The translations under genes were made by a program, and so were the position numbers. A DNA stretch of 64,000 bases. It comes from Streptomyces kurssanovii. Lineage in GTDB: Bacteria; Actinomycetota; Actinomycetes; Streptomycetales; Streptomycetaceae. The notes under the pieces are model-generated. The model searched no databases and was not told where the DNA came from. It saw only the letters and a program-made list of their open reading frames with translations. Positions 25,206-34,272 of the stretch are shown piece after piece. Within the stretch, counting starts at the first letter, position 1, and the number at the start of each line of letters is the position of its first letter. Location: NCBI RefSeq assembly GCF_014649695.1, contig NZ_BMTN01000002.1, forward strand, positions 62,001-126,000. Direction: 5' to 3'.

Positions 25206-26143
25206 GAAGCGGAAACGGGGACGGTTCGATGCGGGAGGACGAGGAGCGAGGCCCGAGGGTGCTGAGCGCGTCGGCCGGCATCCCTGAGCAGCAGGCGCGG
25301 CCGCACCCGGTGGTGGACGAACCTGATGGCCGTACGGCCTCGGCAGAGCGGGCGGACCGTATGAGCGAGCACCAGCAGGATCATCACCCCCATGACCGCA
25401 GCGGCGCGCGGGCGATGTTCATCGAACTGCGCAAGCTGCCCGACGGGTCGCCCGAGCGGGCCGAGCTGCGCAACCAGCTGGTCCGGATGCATCTGCCGCT
25501 GGTCGAACATCTGGCGCGGCGGTTCCGTAACCGCGGCGAGCCGCTGGACGACCTCACCCAGGTCGCGACGATCGGCCTGATCAAGTCGGTGGACCGGTTC
25601 GATCCGGAGCGCGGCGTCGAGTTCTCGACCTACGCGACCCCGACGGTGGTCGGCGAGATCAAGCGCCATTTCCGCGACAAGGGCTGGGCGGTGCGGGTGC
25701 CGCGCCGTCTGCAGGAACTGCGGCTCTCGCTCACGACCGCGACGGCCGAGCTCTCCCAGCAGCACGGCCGGTCCCCGACCGTGCACGAGCTGGCGGAGCG
25801 CCTCGGCATCTCGGAGGAGGAGGTCCTGGAGGGCCTGGAGTCCGCGAACGCGTACTCCACGCTGTCCCTGGACGTCCCCGACACGGACGACGAGTCCCCG
25901 GCGGTGGCGGACACGCTCGGCGCGGAGGACGAGGCCCTGGAGGGCGTGGAGTACCGCGAGTCCCTCAAGCCGCTCCTGGAGGGCCTCCCGCCGCGGGAGA
26001 AGCGGATCCTGCTGCTGCGTTTCTTCGGGAACATGACCCAGTCCCAGATCGCGCAGGAGGTCGGCATCTCCCAGATGCACGTCTCCCGCCTCCTCGCCCG
26101 CACGCTGGCGCAACTCCGCGAACGCCTCCTGGTCGAGGAGTAA
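25202..26143 (+). CDS. sigH: Stress/developmental RNA polymerase sigma factor SigH (SigB/F family)
   Basis: A 313-residue product from the coupled GTG 25202. It has a poorly structured ~70-residue N-terminal extension and then SigB-family regions: 2.1-2.4 (LRNQLVRMHLPLVEHLARR, DDLTQVATIGLIKSVDRFD, EFSTYATPTVVGEIKRHFRD), 3 (VPRRLQELRLSL) and 4 (LPPREKRILLLRFFGNMTQS, EVGISQMHVSRLLART). An internal ATG at 25361 (MSEHQQDHH) could give a shorter form; S. coelicolor SigH is known to exist in several N-terminal forms. The sigma factor acts in osmotic stress and differentiation and is held by the anti-sigma factor encoded upstream. Confidence 0.9.
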   Translation: MRSGNGDGSMREDEERGPRVLSASAGIPEQQARPHPVVDEPDGRTASAERADRMSEHQQDHHPHDRSGARAMFIELRKLPDGSPERAELRNQLVRMHLPLVEHLARRFRNRGEPLDDLTQVATIGLIKSVDRFDPERGVEFSTYATPTVVGEIKRHFRDKGWAVRVPRRLQELRLSLTTATAELSQQHGRSPTVHELAERLGISEEEVLEGLESANAYSTLSLDVPDTDDESPAVADTLGAEDEALEGVEYRESLKPLLEGLPPREKRILLLRFFGNMTQSQIAQEVGISQMHVSRLLARTLAQLRERLLVEE

Positions 26144-26534
26144 CCCTCGGGACCCCCGCCCCACGGCCGGACCGTCCTCCCCATGGAGCGGCCACCGGCT
26201 GACGGACCTGCACGCCGAGACGCACCTCTGTGGGACCCGTCCCGCAGGGAGCGCGACCCCCAGAAGCCTCTGCCGCGCCCGCCACGGCCTCCCACCGCAC
26301 CCGCGGGGCCGTCTCCGCCGAGTCCACGGCGGACGCCTCGCAGACTCCGCGGTCGTCCTCACGGCCCATTTCTCGGCAGCGCGCGGTGAGCAGGGGTGAC
26401 GGCCCCGCGCTCCTCGCAGTACGAGGCGCCGGGAGGCCGGCCCACGCCCCGCACGCGCGACACGCACCAGGCCCGGGCCGGGGCCGGGGCCGGGGCCGGT
26501 GCCGGGGCCGCACGACCTGCCGCCCGCCCAAGGG
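26144..26534. other. Intergenic region with GGGGCC tandem repeat
   Basis: 391 bases between sigH and the next convergent gene. I find no gene with convincing family features. Between about 26471 and 26510 there are five to six near-perfect tandem GGGGCC units, a G-rich tract that could form quadruplexes. No clean terminator stem is obvious after sigH. Confidence 0.45.
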
Positions 26535-26951
26535 CTACGCGCGGCTGCGGATCCCCAGCGCCTGCGCCGTCGTCGGGTTCACCAGCAGCACCAGGCCCGT
26601 CACCACGACCGCCGCCAGCACCACGCCCAGCGGAATCAGCGCGCCGGACGCCCGCAGCAGCGTCCACGCGGGGATCAGCCCGATCAGCTGGGTGATGATC
26701 GCCGGTCCGCGGCTCCAGCTGCGCTGCCGCAGCAGCCCTCGCGCCGCCGCCAGCGGGATCGCCCCGAGGGCCATCAGCGTCAGACCGCCCATCTCCGCCT
26801 GGGAGGGGCTGTCGGGCCGGCCGAGCAACCCCATCACGAGCATGTACACGCCACCCAGGACCAGCGCCAGCCCTTCGGCGGCGCACACCGCTGCCGCGGC
26901 GGTCAGTCGGGTGGGGCGGCCGGGGGCGGAGGTCTGGTCGTCACTGCTCAC
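26535..26951 (-). CDS. Small integral membrane protein
   Basis: A 138-residue protein with four predicted membrane helices (approximate residues 18-42, 52-72, 80-98 and 103-125) and a short hydrophilic N-terminus. The second loop RGLLRQRSWSRGPAIITQLIGL is typical of a Streptomyces-conserved membrane family without assigned function. GTG 26951 is the probable start; the Shine-Dalgarno is weak. It faces the sigH gene and is divergent from the lipid-kinase-like gene. Confidence 0.75.
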   Translation of the reverse strand: MSSDDQTSAPGRPTRLTAAAAVCAAEGLALVLGGVYMLVMGLLGRPDSPSQAEMGGLTLMALGAIPLAAARGLLRQRSWSRGPAIITQLIGLIPAWTLLRASGALIPLGVVLAAVVVTGLVLLVNPTTAQALGIRSRA

Positions 26952-27105
26952 CCATGCAGGGTAGCCGTCACCCCGTACCGGCGGCCGTCGCCCGAAGGCG
27001 AGGGCGGCGGGCGCCGTGCCGCGTCAGCCGCCACCGGCCCACCCCGCACCCCGGCCCCGAAACCCGGACTGGGCCAGGTACCCCCCAGTAGGTACGCTGC
27101 ATCGC

Positions 27106-28074
27106 ATGCGCGCACTTCTCGTGGTCAATCCGGCAGCAACCACCACCAGTGCCCGCACGCGCGACGTACTGATCCACGCACTCGCGAGCGAGATGAAGAT
27201 CGAGGCGGTCACCACCGAGTACCGCGGCCACGCCCGCGACCTCGGCCGCCGCGCCGCGGAGTCGAACGACATCGACCTGATCGTCGCCCTCGGCGGCGAC
27301 GGCACGGTCAACGAGGTGGTCAACGGCCTGCTGTACAACGGTCCCGATCCGGACGGCCTCCCCCGCCTCGCGGTCGTCCCCGGCGGCTCCACGAACGTCT
27401 TCGCCCGCGCTCTCGGCCTGCCGAACGACGCCGTCGAGGCGACCGGCGCCATCCTGGACGCGCTCCGCGACCGGACGGAGCAGACGGTCGGCCTGGGCCT
27501 CGCCGCCGGCACGCCCGGCACGGAGGACGAGGCCGTCCCGCAGCGCTGGTTCACCTTCTGCGCCGGGTTCGGTTTCGACGCCGGCGTGGTCGGCCGGGTC
27601 GAACAGCACCGCGAACGCGGCAAGCGGTCGACACACGCCCTTTACGTCCGTCAGGTGCTCCGCCAGTTCCTGGACGACCCGCACCGCAGACGCGGCACCA
27701 TCACCCTGGAGCGGCCCGGCGCGGCCCCGGTGGAGGACCTAGTGCTGTCCATAGTCTGCAACACCTCCCCCTGGACCTACCTGGGCAATCGCCCGGTGTA
27801 CGCGTCCCCGAAGGCCTCCTTCGACACCGCCCTCGACGTGCTCGGACTGTCGAAGCTGTCGACGCCGGCGGTGGCGCGTTACGGAACCCAGTTGCTCACC
27901 TCGAGCCCGCAGCGCGGGCCGCGAGGGAAGCACGCGCTCACACTTCACGACCAGACGGACTTCACCTTGCATTCAAAGGTCCCGCTGCCCTTCCAGATGG
28001 ACGGTGACCACCTGGGGCTGCGCACGAGCGTGACGTTCACAGGCGTTCGCCGTGCACTGCGTGTGATTGTGTGA
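27106..28074 (+). CDS. Diacylglycerol kinase-family lipid kinase
   Basis: A 322-residue protein from ATG 27106. The nucleotide-binding loop is ALGGDGTVNEVVNGL (about residues 62-76), followed by VVPGGSTNVFARALGLP, both hallmarks of the DAGK catalytic domain. The C-terminal beta-domain ends in PFQMDGDHLG, another family signature. These enzymes phosphorylate diacylglycerol, sphingoid bases or related lipids; the substrate here is unknown. Peripheral membrane association is expected. The gene precedes wblE with a 319-base gap. Confidence 0.87.
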   Translation: MRALLVVNPAATTTSARTRDVLIHALASEMKIEAVTTEYRGHARDLGRRAAESNDIDLIVALGGDGTVNEVVNGLLYNGPDPDGLPRLAVVPGGSTNVFARALGLPNDAVEATGAILDALRDRTEQTVGLGLAAGTPGTEDEAVPQRWFTFCAGFGFDAGVVGRVEQHRERGKRSTHALYVRQVLRQFLDDPHRRRGTITLERPGAAPVEDLVLSIVCNTSPWTYLGNRPVYASPKASFDTALDVLGLSKLSTPAVARYGTQLLTSSPQRGPRGKHALTLHDQTDFTLHSKVPLPFQMDGDHLGLRTSVTFTGVRRALRVIV

Positions 28075-28335
28075 CCGGAAGGACCGAAAGTCCTTTATCT
28101 CGAACGTACGGGCTGGGCTCCACCCCATAGAAGTACGGCTGTGACCTAGTCGACACCGAGGAATCAAAAAAAACTTTCCGGAAGGGGTTGTATCCGCCGC
28201 CGAGGTTTGCGAATCTCTACATGGCGATCGGGACGGCCCGCAACATCGGCCCCACAGACCGCCGGAACCCCTCCACGAATCCAGGACCCAACGTCGGGCA
28301 ACCGGCTGCTCGGCCCTTCCCTTGCGGGGGGATTC

Positions 28336-28355
28336 GTGAAAGCGTTCACATTCAC
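28336..28355 (+). promoter_or_regulatory. GTGAA-TTCAC inverted repeat in the wblE leader
   Basis: GTGAA-AGCG-TTCAC at 28336-28349 is followed one base later by a second TTCAC. It lies about 45 bases upstream of the wblE start in a 319-base regulatory region (28075-28393) that otherwise contains no gene. The binding factor is unknown. Confidence 0.35.
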
Positions 28356-28393
28356 AAGCAACCCGCACGTAATACCAAGGAGAGGTAGCAGCC

Positions 28394-28651
28394 ATGGACT
28401 GGCGTCACAACGCCGTTTGCCGCGAGGAAGACCCCGAGCTCTTCTTCCCCATCGGCAACACCGGTCCTGCGCTGCTGCAGATCGAGGAAGCCAAGGCCGT
28501 CTGCCGTCGCTGCCCCGTCATGGAGCAGTGCCTGCAGTGGGCGCTCGAGTCCGGCCAGGACTCCGGCGTCTGGGGTGGCCTCAGCGAGGACGAGCGCCGC
28601 GCGATGAAGCGCCGCGCCGCTCGCAACCGGGCGCGTAACGCCAGCGCCTGA
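28394..28651 (+). CDS. wblE: WhiB-like Fe-S regulator WblE
   Basis: An 85-residue WhiB family protein. The four cluster-binding cysteines are Cys9, Cys37, Cys40 and Cys46, followed by the GVWGG turn and a basic C-terminus (RRAMKRRAARNRAR). The family carries an O2/NO-sensitive [4Fe-4S] cluster and acts with the principal sigma factor. The short length and the divergent PdtaS-type kinase next door match WblE of Streptomyces and WhiB1 of mycobacteria. ATG 28394 has AGGAGAGG eight bases upstream. A long leader with an inverted repeat suggests regulated transcription. Confidence 0.93.
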   Translation: MDWRHNAVCREEDPELFFPIGNTGPALLQIEEAKAVCRRCPVMEQCLQWALESGQDSGVWGGLSEDERRAMKRRAARNRARNASA

Positions 28652-28764
28652 CGCCCCCTGCTACCGGCCTCCCGGCGGCGCGTACAGCGAGTACGCACTC
28701 ACCGCCTTCGAGCCGCAGCGCGCAGTACCCCCGATGCGCATCGCACATGCAGCACGTGAGCTTC

Positions 28765-28797
28765 GAGCCCCGGACCGTGTCACACGGCCCGGGGCTC
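28765..28797 (+). terminator. Terminator of wblE
   Basis: Arms GAGCCCCGGACCGTGT and ACACGGCCCGGGGCTC pair over 16 positions with one mismatch, followed by TTCG. It stands between wblE and the convergent histidine kinase gene. Confidence 0.8.
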
Positions 28798-28868
28798 TTC
28801 GCTGTGCCCGCCGGTGCCGCACGCCGCCGGCGCGGCCGAGCCGGCAGCCTGCCCCTGGGCAATGAGCC

Positions 28869-30353
28869 CTAACGCCGGTCCGGCACGGGGATGTCGAGCA
28901 CGACCCGCGTGCCGCGCCCCGGCGCGGGGACCGGAACCATGTCGAACGTTCCACCCAACTCCCCCTCGACCAGGGTCCGTACGATCTGCAGCCCCAGGTT
29001 CCCGGTCCGCTGCGGGTCGAAGCCCTCCGGCAGGCCGCGGCCGTCGTCCTGAACGGTGATCAGCAGCCGGGCGTTCTCCGCGCGCGAGTCACCACGGACG
29101 GCCGCGACCTCCACCGACCCCTGCTCCCCCTGTGAGAAGGCGTGTTCCAGGGCGTTCTGCAGCACCTCGGTGAGCACCATGGACAGCGGTGTGGCGATCT
29201 CGGCGTCGAGAATGCCGAAGCGGCCGGTGCGCCGGCAGTCGACCTTGCCGGGTGAGATCTCCGCCACCATCGCGATCACGCGGTCGGCGATGTCGTCGAA
29301 CTCCACCCGCTCGTCCAGATTCTGGGACAGCGTCTCATGCACGATCGCGATGGAACCGACACGCCGTACCGCCTCGTTGAGCGCCTCACGGCCGCGCACG
29401 GAGTCCATCCGGCGCGCCTGGAGGCGCAGGAGCGCGGCCACCGTCTGGAGGTTGTTCTTCACCCGGTGGTGGATCTCCCGGATGGTCGCGTCCTTGGTGA
29501 TCAACTCCCGCTCACGGCGGCGCAGTTCGGTCACGTCCCGCAGGAGCACCAGAGAACCGATGCGTACCCCCTTGGGCTTGAGGGGAATGGCCCTCAACTG
29601 GATGACTCCGCCGTTGCCCTCCACCTCGGTCTCGCGCGGCGCGTATCCGCTGGCGATCTTGACGAGGGCCTCGTCTACCGGCCCGCGGGAGGGGGCCAGT
29701 TCTGCGGTGACCTGGCCGAGATGCTGGCCGACGAGGTCGGAGGCCAGGCCCAGACGGTGGTACGCGGAGAGTCCGTTGGGGCTGGCGTACTGGACGATGC
29801 CGTCCGCGTCCAGCCTGATCAGCCCGTCACCCGCGCGCGGCGAGGAGTCCATCTCGACCTGCTCCCCGGGGAAGGGGAACGTGCCGGCGGCGATCATCTG
29901 CGCCAGATCGGACGCGGACTGGAGGTAGGTGAGCTCCAGCCGTGACGGGGTGCGCACGGTGAGCAGGTTGGTGTTGCGAGCGATGACGCCGAGCACACGG
30001 CCCTCACGGCGTACGGGAATGGACTCCACCCGTACCGGCACTTCCTCGCGCCACTCCGGGTCACCCTCGCGGACGATCCGCCCCTCGTCCAGAGCGGCGT
30101 CCAGGAGCGGGCGCCGGCCGCGCGGGACCAGATGGCCGACCATGTCGTCCTGGTACGAGGTGGGGCCGGTGTTCGGCCGCATCTGGGCGACGGAGACGTA
30201 CCGCGTGCCGTCCCGGGTGGGCACCCACAGCACGAGGTCGGCGAAGGAGAGGTCGGAGAGCAGCTGCCACTCCGAGACCAGCAGATGGAGCCACTCGAGG
30301 TCCGACTCACTCAGAGCGGTGTGCTGGCGGACGAGTTCGTTCATGGAGGGCAC
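28869..30353 (-). CDS. PdtaS-type sensor histidine kinase
   Basis: A 494-residue soluble kinase. The N-terminal GAF-like domain (about residues 1-150, SEWQLLSDLSFADLVLWV, QMRPNTGPT) is followed by a PAS domain (about 180-285, DGIVQYASPNGLSAYHRLG). The HisKA_2 phosphoacceptor is EIHHRVKNNLQTVAALLRLQ and the HATPase_c domain has VLQNALEHAF, VQDDGRGLPEGF and GNLGLQIV. The layout equals M. tuberculosis PdtaS, and the GTG 30353 start gives the same N-terminal length (VPSMNELVRQHT). In mycobacteria PdtaS phosphorylates the RNA-binding ANTAR regulator PdtaR, and the gene also lies beside whiB1. No response regulator is adjacent here. Confidence 0.9.
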   Translation of the reverse strand: MPSMNELVRQHTALSESDLEWLHLLVSEWQLLSDLSFADLVLWVPTRDGTRYVSVAQMRPNTGPTSYQDDMVGHLVPRGRRPLLDAALDEGRIVREGDPEWREEVPVRVESIPVRREGRVLGVIARNTNLLTVRTPSRLELTYLQSASDLAQMIAAGTFPFPGEQVEMDSSPRAGDGLIRLDADGIVQYASPNGLSAYHRLGLASDLVGQHLGQVTAELAPSRGPVDEALVKIASGYAPRETEVEGNGGVIQLRAIPLKPKGVRIGSLVLLRDVTELRRRERELITKDATIREIHHRVKNNLQTVAALLRLQARRMDSVRGREALNEAVRRVGSIAIVHETLSQNLDERVEFDDIADRVIAMVAEISPGKVDCRRTGRFGILDAEIATPLSMVLTEVLQNALEHAFSQGEQGSVEVAAVRGDSRAENARLLITVQDDGRGLPEGFDPQRTGNLGLQIVRTLVEGELGGTFDMVPVPAPGRGTRVVLDIPVPDRR

Positions 30354-30551
30354 GTCAGCGAGGGTACCCGCGGGCCGCGGCGCCGCGACGGGACCCTCAA
30401 CCCGTCCGGCACCGCAGCCCGGAGTTACGCGGCCGAAGGGTGTGCGGTCCCGGTCGGCCGTGGGAGGTCTCGGCGCAGTCAGGGCAGAGAGCGCCGGGGA
30501 CCTCGTTCCACCCTCCTGTGCGGGGAGGGCGGAGGCTTGTGCAGTATCGAT

Positions 30552-30567
30552 TGTGGACTAGACCATT
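30552..30567 (-). promoter_or_regulatory. DasR-responsive element (dre)-like site upstream of PdtaS-type kinase
   Basis: The core TGGACTAGACCA differs by one base from the ideal TGGTCTAGACCA. It lies about 200 bases upstream of the kinase start and beyond the terminator of the aminosugar operon, in a 337-base gene-free stretch (30354-30690). Confidence 0.6.
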
Positions 30568-30628
30568 CGGCCCTGTCCATGCCTGGGCGCGTTAAGTTCC
30601 GCCACCATACTTATACACCGTCGTGGAC

Positions 30629-30660
30629 GACGGGCGGGCCCCTCATCACACCCGCCCGTC
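30629..30660 (-). terminator. Terminator of the das aminosugar operon
   Basis: Perfect ten-base arms GACGGGCGGG (30629-30638) and CCCGCCCGTC (30651-30660), located 31 bases after the stop of the SIS-domain gene. Confidence 0.8.
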
Positions 30661-30690
30661 GCGATCACGGCCCCCGCCGCACGATCCGGC

Positions 30691-31761
30691 TCAGCGCGTC
30701 TCCGTCACCTTCGCCAGCGCCCTCGGCGCGTCGGGGTCCTGCCCGCGGGCGATGGCCACCTCGTACGCGAGCAGTTGCAGCGGAAGGATCTCCAGAATCG
30801 GCTGGAGCTCTTCCGGCACGCCCTCCGTGGGCAGCACGAATCCCGCCGACGCGGCCTCGACCTGGGGCGCCGGGCCCACCACGAAGAGGTCCGCTCCGCG
30901 GCCCCGGAGCCTGTCGAGCACGGGCTGGAGCGCCTCGCCGCCCTTGCCGTCCGGCACGACCGCGATCACCGGTGAGACGTTGTCGACCATGGCGAGCGGC
31001 CCGTGCAGCAGGTCGGCGCCGGAGTACGCGAGCGCGGGGATGTAGCTGGTCTCCATGAGCTTGAGCGCCGCTTCCCTTGCCGTCGGGTAGCCGTAGCCCC
31101 GCGACGTGATGACCATGCGCTCGGCGAAGCGGTACCGCGATGCCAGCGCGCGCACCTCGTCCTGCCGGCCGAGGATCCGCCCGGCCAGCTCCGGCAGCCG
31201 TCCGGCCGCCGGGGCCTCACCTCCGCGCAGGCCCTCCACGAGCAGGTGGAGGGCCATCAGGGAGGCGGTGTAGGTCTTGGTGGCCGGAAGGGCCTTCTCC
31301 GGGCCGGCCATGATGTCGATCGAGAACTCGGAGACCGCGGCCAGCGGCGAATCCGGGTTGTTGGTCACCGCCAGGGTGACCGCGCCGGCCTCCCGCGCCG
31401 CCTTCGTGGACGCCACCAGGTCGGGTGAACCGCCCGACTGGCTGACGGTGATCACGAGGACGTCGGTGAGCGAGGGGCGGGCGCCGTAGGCGGTGGTGGT
31501 GGACATGGAGGTGAGTCCGCACGGCAGACCGAGCCGGATCTCGATCAGGTACTTCGCGTACAGCGCGGCGTTGTCGGAAGAGCCGCGGGCCGTCAGCAGG
31601 ACGAACCGCGGCTTCTTCGCGGCGATCGCCGACGCCACCTCCCGGATCCTCGGCGCACCCTCGCCGAGGATGCGCCGCAGGACCGCCGGCTGCTGCGCCA
31701 TCTCGCCGGACATGATCCGGCCCGGGTGCTCCTCGTGCTCGGCCGACGTCGTGGCGGACAC
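30691..31761 (-). CDS. SIS-domain aminosugar-phosphate deaminase/isomerase (NagB-II-like)
   Basis: A 356-residue protein from GTG 31761, chosen for GGAGG eight bases upstream. Two SIS domains are visible: LLTARGSSDNAALYAKYL with ITVSQSGGSPDLVASTKAAR in the first, and ITSRGYGYPTAREAALKLME in the second, with a C-terminal ILPLQLLAYEVAIARGQDPD. This is the isomerase half of glucosamine-fructose-6-phosphate aminotransferase without the glutaminase domain, as in NagB-II and AgaS enzymes. The likely reaction is deamination/isomerisation of glucosamine-6-phosphate. It is the last gene of the das cluster, 87 bases after dasD, which supports an aminosugar role. Confidence 0.83.
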   Translation of the reverse strand: MSATTSAEHEEHPGRIMSGEMAQQPAVLRRILGEGAPRIREVASAIAAKKPRFVLLTARGSSDNAALYAKYLIEIRLGLPCGLTSMSTTTAYGARPSLTDVLVITVSQSGGSPDLVASTKAAREAGAVTLAVTNNPDSPLAAVSEFSIDIMAGPEKALPATKTYTASLMALHLLVEGLRGGEAPAAGRLPELAGRILGRQDEVRALASRYRFAERMVITSRGYGYPTAREAALKLMETSYIPALAYSGADLLHGPLAMVDNVSPVIAVVPDGKGGEALQPVLDRLRGRGADLFVVGPAPQVEAASAGFVLPTEGVPEELQPILEILPLQLLAYEVAIARGQDPDAPRALAKVTETR

Positions 31762-31848
31762 GCCCGTTGCCTCCAGGTGGCGCTCAGGGTGCCGGGCGGC
31801 GACGGCGCCCGCCCGGCACTGCACGGTCCACGCAGGCCCGCTCCCGGC

Positions 31849-33384
31849 TCAGCGGCCGGTGATAACCTCCGCGGCGGCCCGCCCGCAGACGCGGGCGGCA
31901 CCATGGGTAGCGATGTGCGGGGCCCCCGTGGGCGCCGCCCGGTTCAGGCCCATCTCGACCACGACCGTGTCGGGACGGGCCACGAGGAGCGCCTCGAGGG
32001 CGTTCGCCATCCACGGGTGGCGGTGGACGTCGCGAACCACAGCGACGATCCTACGGTTCGCCGCCGCCTCCAGCACATTTGTCACCAATGCGGGCGTATC
32101 GCCCCCATCCACATAGGTGCCGGTCTCCGTACCGGGCAGCAGAGCCGTCAGCTCGGCGGCCACACCCCACGGCGTCTCGTCCCCGACAGCGATGTTGGCG
32201 ACGGGGGTGAGGGCCGCGACGTACGGGGCCTCGGTGACCGGCTCGTACGGCCGTCCGCCCGACGTGACGCGCACCGCGCGACGCGCCGCGACGAGACCGA
32301 TGTCGGTGTCGGAGCCGGGCGCGGTCCCCTCCTGTGAAGCCGCGCCCGGCTCTGCTGCAGCCCCCCTGGCCCGCCGCGTCCAGTCCGCGAGGGCACGCAC
32401 ACGTGCCGCCGCGTCGGCCAGCCGCTCCTCGGGCAGGTCGCCGTTCCGCACCGCATCGACCAGCGCGTCGCGCAGTCGCAGTACGGTCTCCTCGTCGGCC
32501 AGCCCGCCACCGACGCAGATGGCGTCGGCACCGGCGGCGATCGCGAGGACCGAGCCGCGCTCGATGCCGTACGTGGACGAGATGGCCTGCATCTCCATGC
32601 CGTCCGTGACGATCAGGCCCTGGTAGCCCAGCTCCTCGCGCAGCAGACCGGTGAGGATCTGCGGGCTCAGCGTCGCGGGACGGTCGGGGTCGAGCGCGGG
32701 AAGTAGGATATGCGCGCTCATCACCGCTTTGGAACCCGCTGCGATGGCCGCGCGGAAAGGCACCAGCTCACGGGCGTGCAACGTGTCGAGGTCCACATCG
32801 ATACGGGGCGCCGCGTGGTGCGAGTCCACGTTGGTGTCGCCGTGCCCGGGGAAGTGCTTGGTGCACGCGGCCACGCCGGCGGCCTGCAGGCCCTCGACGT
32901 AGGCGACGGTGTGGCGGGCGGCCAGTGCGGTGTCGGCGCCGAACGAACGCACACCGATGACCGGATTGTCCGGGTTGGAGTTGACGTCGGCGGACGGCGC
33001 CCAGTTGAGGTCCACCCCGCATTCGGCCAGCCGGCGCCCCAACTCGTGCGCCACGGCGCGGGTGAGGTTCACGTCGTCGACCAGGCCCAGCGCGTAGTTG
33101 CCGGGGAACGAGGAGCCGCCTCGCACCTCGAGCCGGGTGACGTCACCGCCTTCCTCGTCGATGGCGACCAGGACGTCGTCGCGCTCCGCCCGCAACCGGG
33201 CGGTGAGCGCGGCGAGCTGGCCGGGCGAGATGATGTTGCGGCCGAACAGGCCTACGGCACAGAGTCCTTCGCCGATCTGCCGCAGCAGCCAGTCGGGCGC
33301 GGTGGTCCCGACGAAGCCGGGCTGGAGGATGGTGAGCGCGTCGCGGGTCAGGGTGCCTGACGAGCCACGTACCAGAGTCGTCAT
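31849..33384 (-). CDS. dasD: Cytosolic GH3 beta-N-acetylhexosaminidase DasD
   Basis: A 511-residue GH3 enzyme of the NagZ type. The catalytic Asp/His dyad motif reads KHFPGHGDTNVDSHHAAP and the nucleophile Asp is in LIVTDGMEM. The first ~330 residues are the barrel and the last ~170 a second alpha/beta domain. No signal peptide is present. It should release GlcNAc from chitobiose imported by DasABC. It follows dasC by nine bases and so belongs to the same transcript. The assignment rests on motifs plus position in the das cluster. Confidence 0.9.
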   Translation of the reverse strand: MTTLVRGSSGTLTRDALTILQPGFVGTTAPDWLLRQIGEGLCAVGLFGRNIISPGQLAALTARLRAERDDVLVAIDEEGGDVTRLEVRGGSSFPGNYALGLVDDVNLTRAVAHELGRRLAECGVDLNWAPSADVNSNPDNPVIGVRSFGADTALAARHTVAYVEGLQAAGVAACTKHFPGHGDTNVDSHHAAPRIDVDLDTLHARELVPFRAAIAAGSKAVMSAHILLPALDPDRPATLSPQILTGLLREELGYQGLIVTDGMEMQAISSTYGIERGSVLAIAAGADAICVGGGLADEETVLRLRDALVDAVRNGDLPEERLADAAARVRALADWTRRARGAAAEPGAASQEGTAPGSDTDIGLVAARRAVRVTSGGRPYEPVTEAPYVAALTPVANIAVGDETPWGVAAELTALLPGTETGTYVDGGDTPALVTNVLEAAANRRIVAVVRDVHRHPWMANALEALLVARPDTVVVEMGLNRAAPTGAPHIATHGAARVCGRAAAEVITGR

Positions 33385-33393
33385 GAGGTGGCG

Positions 33394-34272
33394 TTATCCC
33401 TTCACTGCGCCCGAGGTGAGCCCTGTGGCCATCTTCTTCTGGATGATCATGAAGAAGACGACGACGGGCAGTGCGATGAGCGTGGAGGCCGCCATCAGCG
33501 CGCCGTAGTCCGTTCCCCGCTCGGTGGTGAACGTCATCAGCCAGACGTTGAGCGTGTACTTGGAGTTGTCGTTGATCAGGATGTACGCGAAGAGGTACTC
33601 GTTCCACGCGTTGACCAGGGCGAAGATGGAAGCCGCGGCGAGGCCGGGGGCGAGCAGCGGGAAGATCACGCGGCGGAAGGCTCCCATGCGGGTGCAGCCG
33701 TCGACCATCGCGGACTCCTCGAGCTCCACCGGGATGTTCACCACGAACCCGCGGATCATGACGATCGCGAACGGCAGCGTGGAGACCAGGTAGACGACGA
33801 TCAGGCCCCAGTACTCGTCGAGCCCGCCGATGGCGTTGAGCTGCGCGTAGATGGGGATGAGCATCGCGGTCGGCGGCAGCATCTGGACGAGGATCAGCAC
33901 CATCAGCAGCGCCTTGCGGCCGAAGAAGCGGAACCGGCCGATGGCCAGGGCGGCCAGGGTGGCGATGATCATTCCGCCGACCACCGCGGTGACCGAGACG
34001 ACGAGGCTCGACTGGACGGCGGTGGCGAAGTTCTCCTGCTCCACCGCGCGGGCGAAGTTGTCGAAGGTCAGCGACGAGGGCCAGAGCGTCTGGTCGTAGG
34101 ACCGGATCTCATGGTTCGGCCGCAGGGCGCTGATGACGAGCCAGTACACCGGAAAGGCCATCAGGACGGCGGTGAGCAGGCCGATGACGTCGTAGTGCCA
34201 GCGCGACTTCTTGCGGTCCGGCCTCAGGTCCTGTCCGGCGCCGGCCGGGGAGGGAGCGGTGGAGGTGCTCAT
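33394..34272 (-). CDS. dasC: Chitobiose ABC transporter permease DasC
   Basis: A 292-residue inner membrane protein with six membrane helices and the MalG-type EAA loop (ELEESAMVDGCTRMGAFRRV). The N-terminal ~25 residues are hydrophilic. The ATG at 34272 overlaps the dasB stop as ATGA, so the two permeases are translationally coupled. With DasB it forms the channel for N,N'-diacetylchitobiose. No ATPase gene is present; in Streptomyces the shared ATPase MsiK serves this transporter, encoded elsewhere. Confidence 0.93.
   Translation of the reverse strand: MSTSTAPSPAGAGQDLRPDRKKSRWHYDVIGLLTAVLMAFPVYWLVISALRPNHEIRSYDQTLWPSSLTFDNFARAVEQENFATAVQSSLVVSVTAVVGGMIIATLAALAIGRFRFFGRKALLMVLILVQMLPPTAMLIPIYAQLNAIGGLDEYWGLIVVYLVSTLPFAIVMIRGFVVNIPVELEESAMVDGCTRMGAFRRVIFPLLAPGLAAASIFALVNAWNEYLFAYILINDNSKYTLNVWLMTFTTERGTDYGALMAASTLIALPVVVFFMIIQKKMATGLTSGAVKG

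Noticed and set aside
28157-28190. SigR-type promoter upstream of wblE (GGAAT and GTT)
   Set aside because: The spacing between the two elements is 22 bases, outside the usual 16-19.
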